Part shown: positions 1 to 12,401 of the stretch, piece after piece
How the letters are laid out: each line of letters starts with the position of its first letter
Position numbering within the stretch: position 1 is the first letter of the stretch
NCBI GenBank assembly: GCA_003864495.1
Contig: ML133382.1
Span: 476,727-540,726 of the forward strand
DNA: 64,000 nt
Reading direction: 5' to 3'
Origin: Nemopilema nomurai
Taxonomy: Eukaryota > Cnidaria > Scyphozoa > Rhizostomeae > Rhizostomatidae
Translations under genes and position numbers: made by a program
The notes under the pieces: generated by a model
What the model saw: the letters and a program-made list of their open reading frames with translations, nothing else
Databases searched by the model: none
Told to the model about the DNA's origin: nothing

Positions 1-1
1 C

Positions 2-3000
2 AAGCGTAGTACCAGCGGCACGCTGACAAAGCGATCCCGCTCAGACTTCTTAATTACGACGGAAAAGATTCAGCATGTCGAAAGCGGTTACGAGGAGATG
101 GACTGTGACGTTTCGAAAAACGACATTGCCGCAGATTTGCGAAGTATCGGCAATAAGTACGACAAGCTCGTATTGAAAATGTTCAATCAAAGATCCCACC
201 TGAGAGGAGATCTGATGTTGCTGAAGAAGGATGCCAAACTTCTTCGAAACGAATTGAAGTACCTTATTGTGAAGCACGACAATTCAACAGCATTTAAGAA
301 AGGCTACGCATCAGAAAGCCACGAGAAAGAGAGAGTTCTCAAGGCAGAAATCGTTACCAAAGAGATGGGACAACTAGAACTTGCTCTTGCCGATCTCATG
401 TCGAAGTATTACTTTCTACTGCAGCAGACAAGTACCCTTAAAGAAATCAATTCCTTGTGGCACATCCGCTCTGTGCTGAAATCCGACTTTTTGCAATTGA
501 AAGCTGAAAAGGCAGGCAAGAAAATAACATCGATTCCAGATGGCATCGTCAAAAAGAATACGAAGGAGGTGAAGGACGAGAACGCGAACCTCACCCAGAA
601 GCTTCGCTGGCTGACAAAGTTAGGCCACGAGTTTCGCGACGAGCTTTGCGAACTAAAAGCGGCAAGAGCTGCACTGGTCAACGGGAGATCTTATTTGGGA
701 CGAGAGTACAACAACAACAGTGTAGTTGATGTAACACAAGAGAGTATCCCATCGACGATGGACCTGGATTCAATATCTAGAGATGTCCGACAGGCAGAGG
801 TGCGAATAATCGACTCGCTACAGGAGAGAATCGATGCTCTGGATAGACTCAGTGATGCCTTCAAGTTAGTTATGATTAAAGGCGGTTTTGCCAGTGCGCA
901 GGATTTACATCGCGTTGAAGTTGGTAGTGCTACGCCCATATACGCTCCACCCTCGCGAGAAGTCCATGAAATAGCCAGTTCTGTTGCCACCAATGTTGAT
1001 CCAGACAAAGGATTGCACAGTTCTAGGCATTCTCCAACTGAGAGTGAAGAGGATCCCGAACAGGTTCAGGTCCGCTACATTCGACAAGAAGATATAGAAG
1101 ACACCGATCTAAGATGTCTGTCTTCAGGAGAGAGGAAGCCTCACGGGCAAGAAAACGCCGAAAGAAAGTCTCTTTATGGCGGGCTGAACAAACGCGTCCG
1201 GCCTAGGGTAGCTCAAAAATCTTTTGAAAGCAAGCAGAAACTGCGCGGTGTTGTTAAAACTTACTCTAGTGGTTATGAGTCGATACGAACCGAACAAGTG
1301 TCGCAGTATTCTCTGCACGCTGCGTCCGCTGATAGCGAAGAGTTCTTCGATGCAAATGAAAGCTTTACCAGTGCTGTTACCGTGTGGCTACGGCCAGAGG
1401 CCTGTGTTTTGAGCCGGACAGCAAGCGAGGAAACCCTGACAGAGGAAATAAACAACACCAAGGAATGCGAGGAGAGAATTTGCAATGAAATCGAAATGAA
1501 ATTCGAAGAAGATGAAGATGAGAAAGGTGTCTTAAACGAACAAAGCTTGCTGTCAAGGTTCAGTTCCGCAATGGCGGAGAATGCTTCGCAGAGACACAGT
1601 CTGTTCTGTGGGTCGAGCTCAAGTGAAGAGGAGTCGGAGGAAAGAGACGGAAGGAACGACGCCTTTGCGACCGACGACAAAAATCCTCATGAAAGATTCT
1701 TTATGGCCAAAAGTTTCTTCGAGGTGCAGTGTGACATGAAAGACGGCTCACATCTTGTTTGTAACGATAAACCTATGGAACCAGATGTTAAAACCAGCAA
1801 GATTGATTTTATTGGGTCAAAAGCCATTCGAAATGTAGCTGAAAGTGTAAAATCAACAGCTACTGAGACCGTCTTTAAAGAGCAACCCAAACAAGAGAAA
1901 GAAACGATTCCTGCTGCTGCTCATTCAGCAACGCGCACTGAAAAAATATCAAATCCAGATGATAGGCCAGTTTTTTACGACCCAGACGGGGTCTGGAAGG
2001 GTGTGGCTAAAAAGCCAAGCAATCTGGAAAAGAAGCTGTATCAATCAAATACACTGGAAAGAAAACCAAAGCAAAGAGTGAGTGATAAATCAAGTGTCGA
2101 TTCAGAAAGCAGAGGTGCTAGAGCCAGCATTAACAATGGGTTTAAGACACTGCCTAGAGGATTCAAGAGCTCGAGAAAAGCAGATGACAAGCCTGCTGCT
2201 GGCGCTGTTGTGCAAAGGAGGTCATCGGCAACAAAGTCGACCTTCAGCGACGCTTGCAGCTCATTACCGAGGAAGCAAGGGACGCTGAAGTCGCAAAGGC
2301 CTGTTAGCCAGATTCAGAGGACGAGCCCCGAACCAGCTGCAAATGCACAGAAAGAATCTCCGATGCAAAAATTACAAAGTAGGCCCATTGCACGACCGGT
2401 AAGTCAGGTTGTTTCTAGTAGGACACCGTTCGGGCCTAAATCGAATCTCCCTGCGCCTGAAAGTGGAGGGCGCCTGCGCAGCAAAACAAGCAGCAGCCTC
2501 AACCGACCCGTGTCCAGGACTGGCAGCATAAGGCAGAGAGAAAGCGATGCAACTGCTACCGTTACCCCGCGTCGACCCGCGAGTCGCGGATCTTTTCGCC
2601 AGGAGACCACACCTGACAATTCGCGACCAGCGAGCCGTACTGGCACTGCCAAACAAGGACCTGTCTTTATATACGGGACGCTTCCTCGAATGCGCAAAGG
2701 AACCAAAGCTGTTACCTCTCCCAGTGCAAACGATAAAACGAAGTCTCTGCTTCTGGGTCAAAACGCTTCTAAGAAAGACAGGGCAGAAGAAGGGAGCTCC
2801 GCTACGTCTGCTGAAATAAGTTCCATTTCAAATGGTGCAATGCGATTGGATAAGGCAGCGACGTCCTCGACCAATCAAAGTGAACCAGGCGAGCCTCAGC
2901 ATACTGTGGTCAGGCCGTGTAAGAGTTCGGAAGAGTTGCAGATGATACCTCAGATGCAAGAGGACATTCAGCTGGAGAGGTCCTCAAACGGCATGTCGAG

Positions 3001-3433
3001 TAATCAGGGTACCTTATGTAGCACCCTTCCACGTTCTCGCCGCAACAAAGATGCCTATAAAGACGATCTTGGAGTGTCCGGGGGAAAACTCAAAGAAGGG
3101 TCAGACACTCTGAAGAAAAGGAAAACTTTGTCTCTAATTACAAAGAGGCAGAAAACAACTGAGCAGACGTCGTGTGCGCATCAAGAACCGAATGAGAAAT
3201 CAAGCAAAACAGAGAGCGAGAAGAAAAGTAAAAGGAAAGTTACCGAGAAGGCGGCCATCTTTATGCACAACGCTTTGCGCTTTGTTTCATCTGATTCGAA
3301 ATCCAAAGCTAAACACAACAACAACACTATAAACAACCAAAGTACAGACACTGGTATAAAACGGCGACCGCAAAGCGTTGGCAGCTATCGAGAACATAGA
3401 AAGTCCTTTATTCCCTTGCCGTCATTCTCATGA
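2..3433 (+). CDS. Large disordered coiled-coil protein, 3' terminal exon (5' partial)
   Basis: The frame is open from base 2 and runs 1143 codons to a TGA at 3431-3433. The ATG at 98 (1111 residues) is probably internal, because the upstream codons (ending ESGYEEMD) look coding and have no stop, so this is the last exon of a gene starting before the window. Residues about 15-260 from that ATG are rich in Leu, Lys and Glu with heptad-like spacing, so probably coiled coil. The rest is Ser/Lys/Arg-rich and probably disordered. It contains FFDANESF (near 1345), several TLPR or TLER motifs (FIYGTLPRM near 2670, STLPRSRR near 3025) and R-P-[VA]-S repeats. The last 150 residues are very basic. No transmembrane segment or catalytic domain is visible. 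A cytoskeletal or scaffold role would be a guess; I do not recognise the family. Confidence 0.8.
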   Translation, partial: KRSTSGTLTKRSRSDFLITTEKIQHVESGYEEMDCDVSKNDIAADLRSIGNKYDKLVLKMFNQRSHLRGDLMLLKKDAKLLRNELKYLIVKHDNSTAFKKGYASESHEKERVLKAEIVTKEMGQLELALADLMSKYYFLLQQTSTLKEINSLWHIRSVLKSDFLQLKAEKAGKKITSIPDGIVKKNTKEVKDENANLTQKLRWLTKLGHEFRDELCELKAARAALVNGRSYLGREYNNNSVVDVTQESIPSTMDLDSISRDVRQAEVRIIDSLQERIDALDRLSDAFKLVMIKGGFASAQDLHRVEVGSATPIYAPPSREVHEIASSVATNVDPDKGLHSSRHSPTESEEDPEQVQVRYIRQEDIEDTDLRCLSSGERKPHGQENAERKSLYGGLNKRVRPRVAQKSFESKQKLRGVVKTYSSGYESIRTEQVSQYSLHAASADSEEFFDANESFTSAVTVWLRPEACVLSRTASEETLTEEINNTKECEERICNEIEMKFEEDEDEKGVLNEQSLLSRFSSAMAENASQRHSLFCGSSSSEEESEERDGRNDAFATDDKNPHERFFMAKSFFEVQCDMKDGSHLVCNDKPMEPDVKTSKIDFIGSKAIRNVAESVKSTATETVFKEQPKQEKETIPAAAHSATRTEKISNPDDRPVFYDPDGVWKGVAKKPSNLEKKLYQSNTLERKPKQRVSDKSSVDSESRGARASINNGFKTLPRGFKSSRKADDKPAAGAVVQRRSSATKSTFSDACSSLPRKQGTLKSQRPVSQIQRTSPEPAANAQKESPMQKLQSRPIARPVSQVVSSRTPFGPKSNLPAPESGGRLRSKTSSSLNRPVSRTGSIRQRESDATATVTPRRPASRGSFRQETTPDNSRPASRTGTAKQGPVFIYGTLPRMRKGTKAVTSPSANDKTKSLLLGQNASKKDRAEEGSSATSAEISSISNGAMRLDKAATSSTNQSEPGEPQHTVVRPCKSSEELQMIPQMQEDIQLERSSNGMSSNQGTLCSTLPRSRRNKDAYKDDLGVSGGKLKEGSDTLKKRKTLSLITKRQKTTEQTSCAHQEPNEKSSKTESEKKSKRKVTEKAAIFMHNALRFVSSDSKSKAKHNNNTINNQSTDTGIKRRPQSVGSYREHRKSFIPLPSFS
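2293..2660 (+). repeat. Degenerate R-P-x-S-[RQ] coding repeat
   Basis: Within the disordered exon, five to six copies of a motif R-P-[VA]-S-[RQ]-x-G-[ST] occur. Examples are RPVSQIQR near 2300, RPVSQVV near 2395, RPVSRTGSIRQ near 2503, RPASRGSFRQ near 2572 and RPASRTGTAKQ near 2623. The spacing is irregular and the copies diverge. The R-x-x-S pattern resembles basophilic kinase and 14-3-3 target sites, but that function is inferred. Confidence 0.55.
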
Positions 3434-3833
3434 AACTCTTGGCGTGTACAAATGATTGTTTTGAAACATTTTCGTAATCCGTAAACAGCTGTAAGGCAGT
3501 GTTAGTATTTTCAGCTTATGCCTGCAGAAAATCAAAGTTTATGCCTCTCGTTTCCTTGGCTTCGTTTTCATTGTCTGGCCTTTGTTTCGTATCCATTGCT
3601 AATATCTCAGTGAGTTTGGGGGCTTTCTCCTCAATAGCAATCTTTGTCAAGTAGCAACGAATATCGAATTTGGGACAGGAGAAAGCGCTGCACGAAAGAA
3701 GCAGTAAGCAGCCTTCTCTTTTCAATTTTTTGGCATTGCATTGGCCTAGAAGTTCGGGTAATTCCTTAAGAGAGCGCTAATCAAAATAACCTGCCGACCT
3801 AGCCCAAGCTCGTATCCAATTCCGCAGACATAT

Positions 3834-3935
3834 CATTTGAATCACCTTCAAGACTAGTGATTTGATTGCGCGATTTGCTTGGTTCATTTGAATCACCTTC
3901 AAGATTAGTGATTTGATTGCGCGATTTGCTTGGTT
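3834..3935. repeat. Tandem duplication, 51 bp x 2
   Basis: Two adjacent copies (3834-3884 and 3885-3935) starting CATTTGAATCACC differ at one base (C/T), so the duplication is recent. It is non-coding. Confidence 0.9.
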
Positions 3936-4735
3936 ACTGTTCATGATTATTAACTTTCTCTTGAATTCATTGAAAGCACAGTCAACAATTGCAGGGCGTG
4001 CATAATAGAGTGTTTGGATGTCAAAGGACAGCTTTCTTTCATCGATCCCCTATAAAACGCGTACTGATGCAAAGAAAGCACCACTACGAGGCTGCTCAAT
4101 CTGACCTGTCCAATCCAAATCTTATTAAGCTGCGGTTGAGAGTATTTTGTTACCGGCTTGAGAGAACTTTTTTAAAGTTTGTCTCCAACCGGTCTACAAT
4201 TACATGGTTTTATAACTAAACATGTTGTATCAAATGTTGATTTTATGCGGAGTAAAGAATAAGATTTAAGTTCTTGTCAGTAAAACAGCATACACAACCT
4301 CTAGTTCCTTCGCAAATGAAGCTTGGCCCAATGCGAAAGCAACCAGTTCATGTACATGGACTACCTGCCATATCCAGAGTCATAGCCTCTGTTTGGTGAT
4401 GTTCAACGTGAACTAATGGGTCTTTTGCTTTCGAAAACATAATCTTCGTTGTCGCAAATCAAACCCGTTACCTCTTGATATTGAAAAAATGATGTATATT
4501 TAGAGAAGTATTCACTGGTAGAGTTGGATAAAGCTAATTATGCAGTCTCTAAGACAAACTAAATCAAGAAAAGATGTCGTAAAAGGGCCAGTGATTTGCA
4601 GGAGGGCACTAACTGGCGTTTTGTTATTGTCATGCTAAGTGCAATGAGACCTTGTTTTGCTGATGTTTTCCTTTGGTACGTACAGAAATGACCTTCCATT
4701 ATTTCAGTTGTTATCAGCCTTCGTGACATAACTTG

Positions 4736-4803
4736 GACTCTTGTCTCTTGGACTCTTGTCTCTTGGACTCTTGTCTCTTGGACTCTTGTCTCTTGGACTC
4801 TTT
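4736..4803. repeat. 15-bp minisatellite, about 4.5 copies
   Basis: Perfect tandem copies of TTGGACTCTTGTCTC. The unit is a multiple of three, so one frame reads through as repeated LLDSC, which creates a spurious short ORF. Confidence 0.9.
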
Positions 4804-7800
4804 GTTCATCCCAGATTTCAGGGCCTGTAAGCTAAATGATGCTAGAAAGTCACAAAACATGGCATCTGAATTTCTATGTCAACAGAACACAAATTATCAA
4901 GCACCATCATTCAAGACCCAACTTTGGGCTCATTCAAGCAAATAACCGTTGCGGAGGAGTTCCTTGATCTCCTGCCCACTGCGAAGGAGCCAAGTCGCAG
5001 GAGAATGAATTTGTTTTCCTGATTTGTCTAAAATGATTGTTTTCGCTTGGAGAATGCTATTTCGTCATGCGAAATCGGAATTAACAGTTATACCACTGGC
5101 TTATTAGAATGATCAAAAGCAAAAAATCTTCTGCAAGGTATGTTTGGGGTTTTCTTGCTTCGTGCAAAATAAAAGCGAGTTGAGTTTTATCTGCCTGGGC
5201 TGAGACCGTTATTGTTTGTCCAAGTCTTGGCCTTCAAACAAACGAAAGAGAATCATCAGGTAGGCCTCCAATGAATACGATGCTCTACTTTATTTAGGTT
5301 TAATGCAAAGAATAATGGTCGAAATAACTTTTAGATTACACGCTTGTCGGATGAATGCCAATTTGGAAAGTTGTGTTGTGCTGTTGTGTCACCGGGGCGA
5401 ACCGCGACCTGGCCTTTCCCAGGGATGTTTTACTGTCACAAGTCCAGTCGCATACTCTGATTCAACCTTTATTACCATAAATCTTGTTAGGAAAAAGCAT
5501 CATCCGAACAAACTCTCCAGATCTGGTATATACTTTCATTTATTTATTTTTCTCTTTTGGAGCCCTTCTTGTCTGCTTACACATATCAACGCTCTCTGCG
5601 TCTTGCAAACATTGTCGACCGTACGAAATCCAAAGACTAACAATTTGCCTTTTTATCAGATCCTACTCTACATTCGTAGCATAATTTAGCTAGGGTCATT
5701 TTGCAGCCGTTGAAGATCGAAAGCTAACTTTGTTGCACACAATTTTTTAGATTTAGGGCGAAGGTATCATTGTTTTGTACAGGTACGGTTGTTTGGAGGT
5801 GTGTTGGCGCTCCAGTTTCAAACATTGCTGATTTCTTCCGTTTTTTATCGTTTTCGTATTGGCCAACATGCCTTTTACAGGGCATTTATATTAAGTAATT
5901 AGTTTTAGAAAATATTTTCACAGTAAAATAATAACGTGCGTGTATTGTGTTTGTCGTTTAACGACTTCGCTAAAACCAGGTGTTAATGTGGTCCATACAC
6001 AATTAATGAAATCCTTCTTCATTCTGCGCGTGTCAAGTTTCAAACGCTATTTGAGTTGGAAATAACAAATTAATAAGTGCTCTTAGCTCTTGTTTACAAT
6101 AATTTAATGACTATCGTGCCTCAAACTCAAGTGCTTCCCAGGTTGTACTGTCTTCGCTGGTTTTTGTAGAATTTGATAAAACAGGAAGCTTCTTTCAAAC
6201 TTCCACAAGAGACTTCGATGATCAGTTGTTTTCATTTGATTTCGTGCCAATATCTTTATATGTGATCGAAAACAAAATTCCCAGCCTTATCCCATCAAAT
6301 ACCATGACATATCGTTTTCAATAACTCTTGTCTTATAATCAAATTAGCTTTTGTTTTTGAAGAACTCTGGCTACTAACCAAAAGAATTTCTTTAATCAGC
6401 ATTTGCATTTTAGTTTAAAAGAGCGCTGATGCAGAATTTCAACTGCAAAATTGATTCTGATAGCTCATTTGCTTTCTTAAGCTCTAGTAATAAACAAGTA
6501 AACTAGAAATGTCAGGTTTCTTGTTGCAATCTTTCCAAACCTTCTTTTCCTGTGTTAAGCAGTAAAAGTTATTTAGAGAAGTTTCATGAGTAGAAAAATT
6601 AGAAAAGCAGGAATTTAAATTTACAACCTTGTAATTGCATGGTGATTTTTTAACAGCTGAGCTATATGGCTTTTCAAATTTGCTTTTCTAAGGAAAAAAG
6701 TTAGAATTGTGCTAGGTTTCATTGGCAAAGTTTAAATTTTACTGATTGTCATATCTTATAAAATCAACTGCTAAGTTTAAGAATGTTAACAAAAATTTCA
6801 CATTTTTATTTGTATGATATTGATAGTTTATAGGCCAGTAAATCTGGTTGTTGCTCTCTGGTTGAGCAAAATAGATAAGCTTTTCAACTGTATTACATAG
6901 GCTATGCTCTCTATTGCTGTATGCAACACACAGTTTTCATCACAAAACAAAGTTTGAATCAGGATGTATTTTGTAAAGACCTAGCTTAAGAAGAACAATA
7001 TGCAAATCTATGTTTGGAAGCTTAATTTAATCAACATCCCTCCAATTATGCAATTGCTTCATCAACTTGTATGGCAATGCAATAATTTTTGGCAGACTAT
7101 TAAATTTTAATTTTTTATGATTTTACCTCAAGAGTCAAAATATTTAGGAAGACAAAGAATGAAAGATGGGCAAGATGGTATAATTTCCAAACATATTTGA
7201 CCCTAAGCCAAATGATTATCTAGTATGTCAAAGCTAGGGTTCCGGACATATATTATTTCACTTCAGTTTAAAACTTCACTATGTATAAAACAAGAAGGTA
7301 TTTATTCTTCTACTGCCTACTTGCCAACATTTTTGATGCTCTTTAAATGGAATGAGGTCACAGCATTTACTAAGCGGTGGTCATCTGTTTTCTGCTTTAA
7401 ATATATTCTCTTGAAGACAAATATGTTAGAAGTTGGTATGAAGAAAAATTTGAGTTTCCACTTGATTTTTGTTTACTGGGTTGCCAAACTAATAAAAAAA
7501 TTGACTTTGATGTAAATTATGACATAAAATGTTTACCATTTTAGAAGCTGTTTCTTGATTTCCTACTGATTTACCTAAACACCCTCCCTTCACTTCTTGA
7601 ACAATGGCATATGCTGGTATACACACTCAGCCACTTCTAGATGTTTTATTTCTTTAAAATGTTTATGCAATTTCAATTGTTTGTATAAATTTCTCAAGCG
7701 TGTTTGATTTTAAAATGAGTTTAACATGGGTTGTAAAGAATCTTTCAAGGGATTTTTTTCTCTTTACTAATTTTTCCATTTTTCAGTTGAAGCTAAAAAA

Positions 7801-9813
7801 ATGTATGATGATGAAATTACTTTCATATACACAGACTGGTAATGTTCATTTGAAAAGGAACTAAAAAATGTCTATATTTAGTGTTCTGTTTGTTTTTTGG
7901 TTCCCAACTATACCTCTCAGATTCTCAGTGGATTATCTTGTGATTACAGTTTGCTGTTTTACCTACCATCAAGGGTGTGATGCCTTGCCTTTGCAATTTG
8001 CATATGCTTCCTAGTTGCTGCCAGCTCAACCTATTCCCTTGTTTCATTATGAAAAATGTCAGTAGCTGCCTTACAAGCAACACAAAAAACAATTTGGCAC
8101 AGCAACCCGCTGACCACCTTCTAATACATTGTGTTCTGTGTTTTAAAGTTGTTTTTCATTGATCATAGTTTAAAACCTCTGCTCTATGCTGCATAGGGGC
8201 AGTAATAGGAACTGCTTTCTAGCTAATGCTGTTTCTCTCTTGCAACTTTCTATAGCAGTCATCTGTGGTCATAGTCTCTCAAATGACAGTTACGGCATAG
8301 TTCGGTGTAGAAGCTCTCTATGGAAGCTTAATGGAATGAAAGTAGGATCACCATTGCAAATTTGTCTTTTGAAAGAGTTATTGGAGTTGACCAGAAATGG
8401 TAGCACATGTGTAATATTTATTACCTGAATATTAACAAGCTTTGCCTTGGTACTTTGAGGGACTTTCAATTTCCCATTTTCACCATACGTTTAAGTGATT
8501 GCCAAAATAAGTTTTGTAAAGGGATTTGGTGACCCAGAAAATTCAATGCTTCTCACAAGCAGAGATGATTGAAATTCATACATTGCTCCTGTTGTCTGGC
8601 TGAAATTTTGGACTCTAGTGTTAATGTAAATAGGAACCATTATCATGCTCTTTGAGGTATAATACCAATACAAACTTTTAATGTTTATTGTAGCAACATC
8701 CTTTTTTGCTTTTGTATTGAGCACAATGAATGCTTTCCATTTTCAATATTCTTGTATTGTCCTCACAAAGAAAGAGGATTGGTGATGTCAAAGAGGAAAC
8801 ACATTGAATTATACAACAGGTGCTTAAATGCTTCAGTGAGTTGTATAGTATATGATAGCAGAATATTAACAATGAGAACAATGAACAGTGTGAGGATAAT
8901 ACAGTTTTTGGGTACACTTTCACAGCCATCGTATGTCAGAAATCATGCCATGCAAGTGTAAAGCATCATTTTGCTGGGGCTTGACTTTGATTTTTTGGCC
9001 TTGAGCTATTAAGTCTTTAGCTAGGGTGTTTGACAAATGGAAAGCTAAAAGACAAGGCTCAAAGAACGACACGGAGAAGTAGTCACTCTAGGGGATTCAA
9101 GTTTTCGGCGATTGCCCGATCACAACCATAATGGTTTGCGGCGCCCTCCCTCATCTTTCTCCACTCTAATTTACTATTAGAAATTATGTTTATCAGATTG
9201 TTAGAGTCGATTGACAAGTTCAAGTAACCAAAGGCTTTTTTGTACGTCACGTTGCATCCGCTGGTGTATTGAGCTGAACAAAGCGGGTGTTTACTACAAA
9301 TGGTAGGCCGATAAGTGCATTGTAGCAATGTCTTGCATATTGATTAAATTCTTCAATAGACAAAATCACTTCTAGCAACTGACCACACCTTTCGTGGTAT
9401 AACCACTCCTACTTTGGATATGCCTAAAAAAGGAGACGAAGTTAATTGACAATACCAAAAGGTGCCGTTTTTTATGAAGGTTGATTACAGTAGCATTGTT
9501 CTTCCAGTATTTTTTCCGCAGCATTTGTCAGCCGCACTGAGCTGTTATTCAGTTTCGCGCCTAAACTATTGATTGCTGCGCTGAAATGGTCGTTGCTGCT
9601 GCTACTGTTTTTGGTGTGGCTCAAAATATGATTCTATGTTGCCATGGGCAAAGGTTTTGTGTTGGTAACGATTAATAGGAGCATAATTGATGGAAAGAAC
9701 GGCCAAGGTAAATAGTGACCCCTTTTATGAAATTCAAAAAAATATAATGTAAAGAGTTTTCCAGGCCAGCTATAGACTCAGTGACATAGGAGCCAGGGAC
9801 TAGACGGGTCATG

Positions 9814-9946
9814 CCCCCCCCCCCCACATTTTGGTAAGGCATCCGAAAGTGTACATGCGAGACAACAAGTTGCCCCTTTCATATAAAAAAAGAAAGTGAG
9901 CATCTGCGCCCCCTTTCTGCCCCCTTTCTCTGCCCCCCTTTCTGCT
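9814..9946. repeat. Poly-C run and C-rich tandem tract (G-rich on minus strand)
   Basis: A run of 12 C (9814-9825) is followed about 80 bp later by repeated CCCCCTTTCTG units (about 9909-9946). The minus strand therefore has several spaced G5-G6 runs, enough to form a G-quadruplex in principle. Confidence 0.7.
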
Positions 9947-10800
9947 TCCCGCAGCTTTTAGATGCTTCCTACATCCCTGCATAGACCCTCCGCCGCCATG
10001 GTTGATATCTGTTAATCTGACCGCCCTGCACACTGTTGCGAAACAGTTAATGCCATTAGAAATAATTGTTAGTCTTAGCTAAACGCAATCACTTTTGACG
10101 CTTTTGTCCCTAGTTTTTTCAAACCCAGAACATTAATGAAGATAATCCTTCAGCTTAGCTGCTAATTCTTTGGCAGCTGCTTCCAAATTACTGTTGCCCA
10201 TGTGCAGTGCAGGCTGTTTCCTATTCGGGTGGAGTCGCGTGGCTTCAAGTGTTCTAATCCTTAACATGTCAGCGTTTTTGGACGCACCAGGGGCCCCGCC
10301 CTTTACAACAAAAACGGTTATTGCCTGCAGCTTTTGCTATGCTTATTTACAAACAATGATGGCTTAATGCTTGAAAACCTGAAGTGAATAAGCAATAAAG
10401 TGAAGGTAATCTTCTTGAAATGAATTTTAAAATATTTCGAACTTTGCCAGGAGCGACCGACGTATTTAGCCCAGTGTCAGGGCTTTATGGATTTCAGCAA
10501 GGGCCTAGTTTGCGAAGTAAACAATACCAACGATTCACAACGATCTTATTTCGGGGCATCAATTTTTAAGTAGATGATGTTTATCAAAATCTGTGATTAC
10601 CTATAAAGGTGTTTTTGATGTGCAATTGGCCAATTAATGAATTCTTTACAAAGGATCGTTTTGACTTGTGCCACCATTACCATTAATGTGATTTTTCGAT
10701 GGTTCTTTTTAATTGTATCATTGAACTAAATTACATCGATCCCAGAAGATCGATAATTTTTCCTGTATCTTAGTTATAAGGAGCCATTCAGTTTTCTACG

Positions 10801-10902
10801 TGATGATAATGATCCGATGATGATCCGATGATGATCCGATGATGATCCGATGATGATCCGATGATGATGATAATGACGTTGATTATGATGATTATGATGG
10901 CG
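10801..10902. repeat. GATGATCC / GATGAT microsatellite
   Basis: Five near-perfect copies of GATGATGATCC-type units pass into imperfect GATGAT and TAATGA repeats. It is a simple-sequence locus in non-coding DNA. Confidence 0.85.
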
Positions 10903-12401
10903 ATGAGAAACAGAACGGCCACGGACAGCCATCAATCACTTTGCTTTACTAACAGCGCTTCGTTTTTCCTTCCAAAGTAATCCAAAATGTCTCCTCAAGT
11001 TTAGTTCTTGTCATAGGAGTTTTGTTTAATCGTGGCGCTCACGTATTTTGCTTAATAAACCAATCACTATCGTGGCAACTATCCAGCCAATCCAATTATT
11101 TGGACTAGTTAATTAAACGCTATTAAGGAGCTTTGCTTTGAGTGCGGGAGAAACTGTGTCGTTATTAGCTTTTGAGAAACATCTACGATTTAGGCCTTCA
11201 TTTCAGCTGTGTTACTTTATTGTTTTGCATGTTGCCTGGTGACCGGAAATTTAACATAAACGTCAGGGGAAATTCGTTCGACCTGATTTTTGTTATCGTT
11301 CCGTCATTTTTTCGAAGCATCACTCTTCCGTTTTTTTCCATGCAAATATGAATACAAAATGAGAAAACTTTGAGCCTGAAGTTTCCTACTTTGCTTCCCC
11401 AAGGTCTTTGCTAGCAGGATATGCAAAGTATTCCCATTTTACTGCCTTTGAATACTCGAGATCAAGCTGAGCACCAATGTGGTCCTTTCCCCAACCCCTA
11501 GTGTCAGGTCTTTTTACTGCTTTGCGTCCCCCATTTCAGAAATGTGCCGCAGATGAACCTTCTTGCTCCTCTCTTACCCCAAACTCGACCTACCTTCAAC
11601 CAACTACCTGGTAATGTCCCTACCTCTTTCACTAAAGCCTCGCTTTCGTGTGCCCAAAGCCACGTGGTGTCCGGACTCTGCAGTTTCATGATATGCCACA
11701 GATCATTTGCCTAGCATATTCGTTAGCGTGATGCAGAGTCCATACAAATTTACAACCTTCCTCCGGCTACAGTTTTTATAATTCAAGCCTTCCTTATTAC
11801 CAACATGAAACAAAATGTCAACCACTTCCATTATTTATGATAAAAATTACTAATAAACCTTCCTCTAATATTACATATGCGGGCAAAACCTTCCTCCGGC
11901 TCCCAGCCAATCAATTTTTCTGGACTCTGGAGAGGCGATTTAAGAGTTCAATGACTTTGATCATTATACATACTTTTAACGTCTAAAAGATATCTACTAA
12001 TCCCTTCAAATTAAATCAAAATTTCATTTTGGTATGCTCTTTGGCTCTTAAACCCAGGTCGTTCTGCAAATGGCATTAAGTTGCTGACTAAAAATGGCGG
12101 CAATGAAATTGAGAGACCCTTTAATAGTCTTGATTTCAAAGGTCGCCGAAGTTTTCATTTCTGGCTTTGTCAATTCATTGTACAGGACACTTAACTAAGA
12201 TCACAACCTGATCACGCCACATTTCGCCTCATCAATAAATCTGAAAGATGATTGCATCTGTTCAAATGGTAATGCTTGGCGGTTCTTTTTCATAATTTAG
12301 CTGTTGTTAAAGAAGAGGATCAATCAACTTTCCGTACTTTTTCAATTATTTAAGTTTATTAATCTTGCATACAGATTCATTAATATTGTTTTTTGTCGTA
12401 G

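Larger units (their letters stand above)
3434..12401. other. No gene seen: 3' UTR of the upstream gene, intergenic sequence, hidden 5' exons
   Basis: About 9 kb of AT-rich sequence without a convincing coding exon. It must hold the 3' UTR of the gene ending at 3433; an AATAAA at 5168-5173 is a possible but distant polyadenylation signal. It probably also holds the promoter and the first exon or exons of the SH3 adaptor, because the exon at 12402 starts in mid-codon. I could not pick out a start exon with a matching phase-2 donor. The short reading frames here have no splice logic or protein-like composition. Several tandem repeats are listed separately. Confidence 0.5.

Noticed and set aside
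4733..4945. Short frame starting with repeated DSCLL
   Set aside because: It is produced by a 15-bp minisatellite and has no further coding character.
5303..5689. 128-codon plus-strand frame
   Set aside because: It has no recognised domain, no splice context and AT-rich hydrophobic low-complexity composition in its second half.
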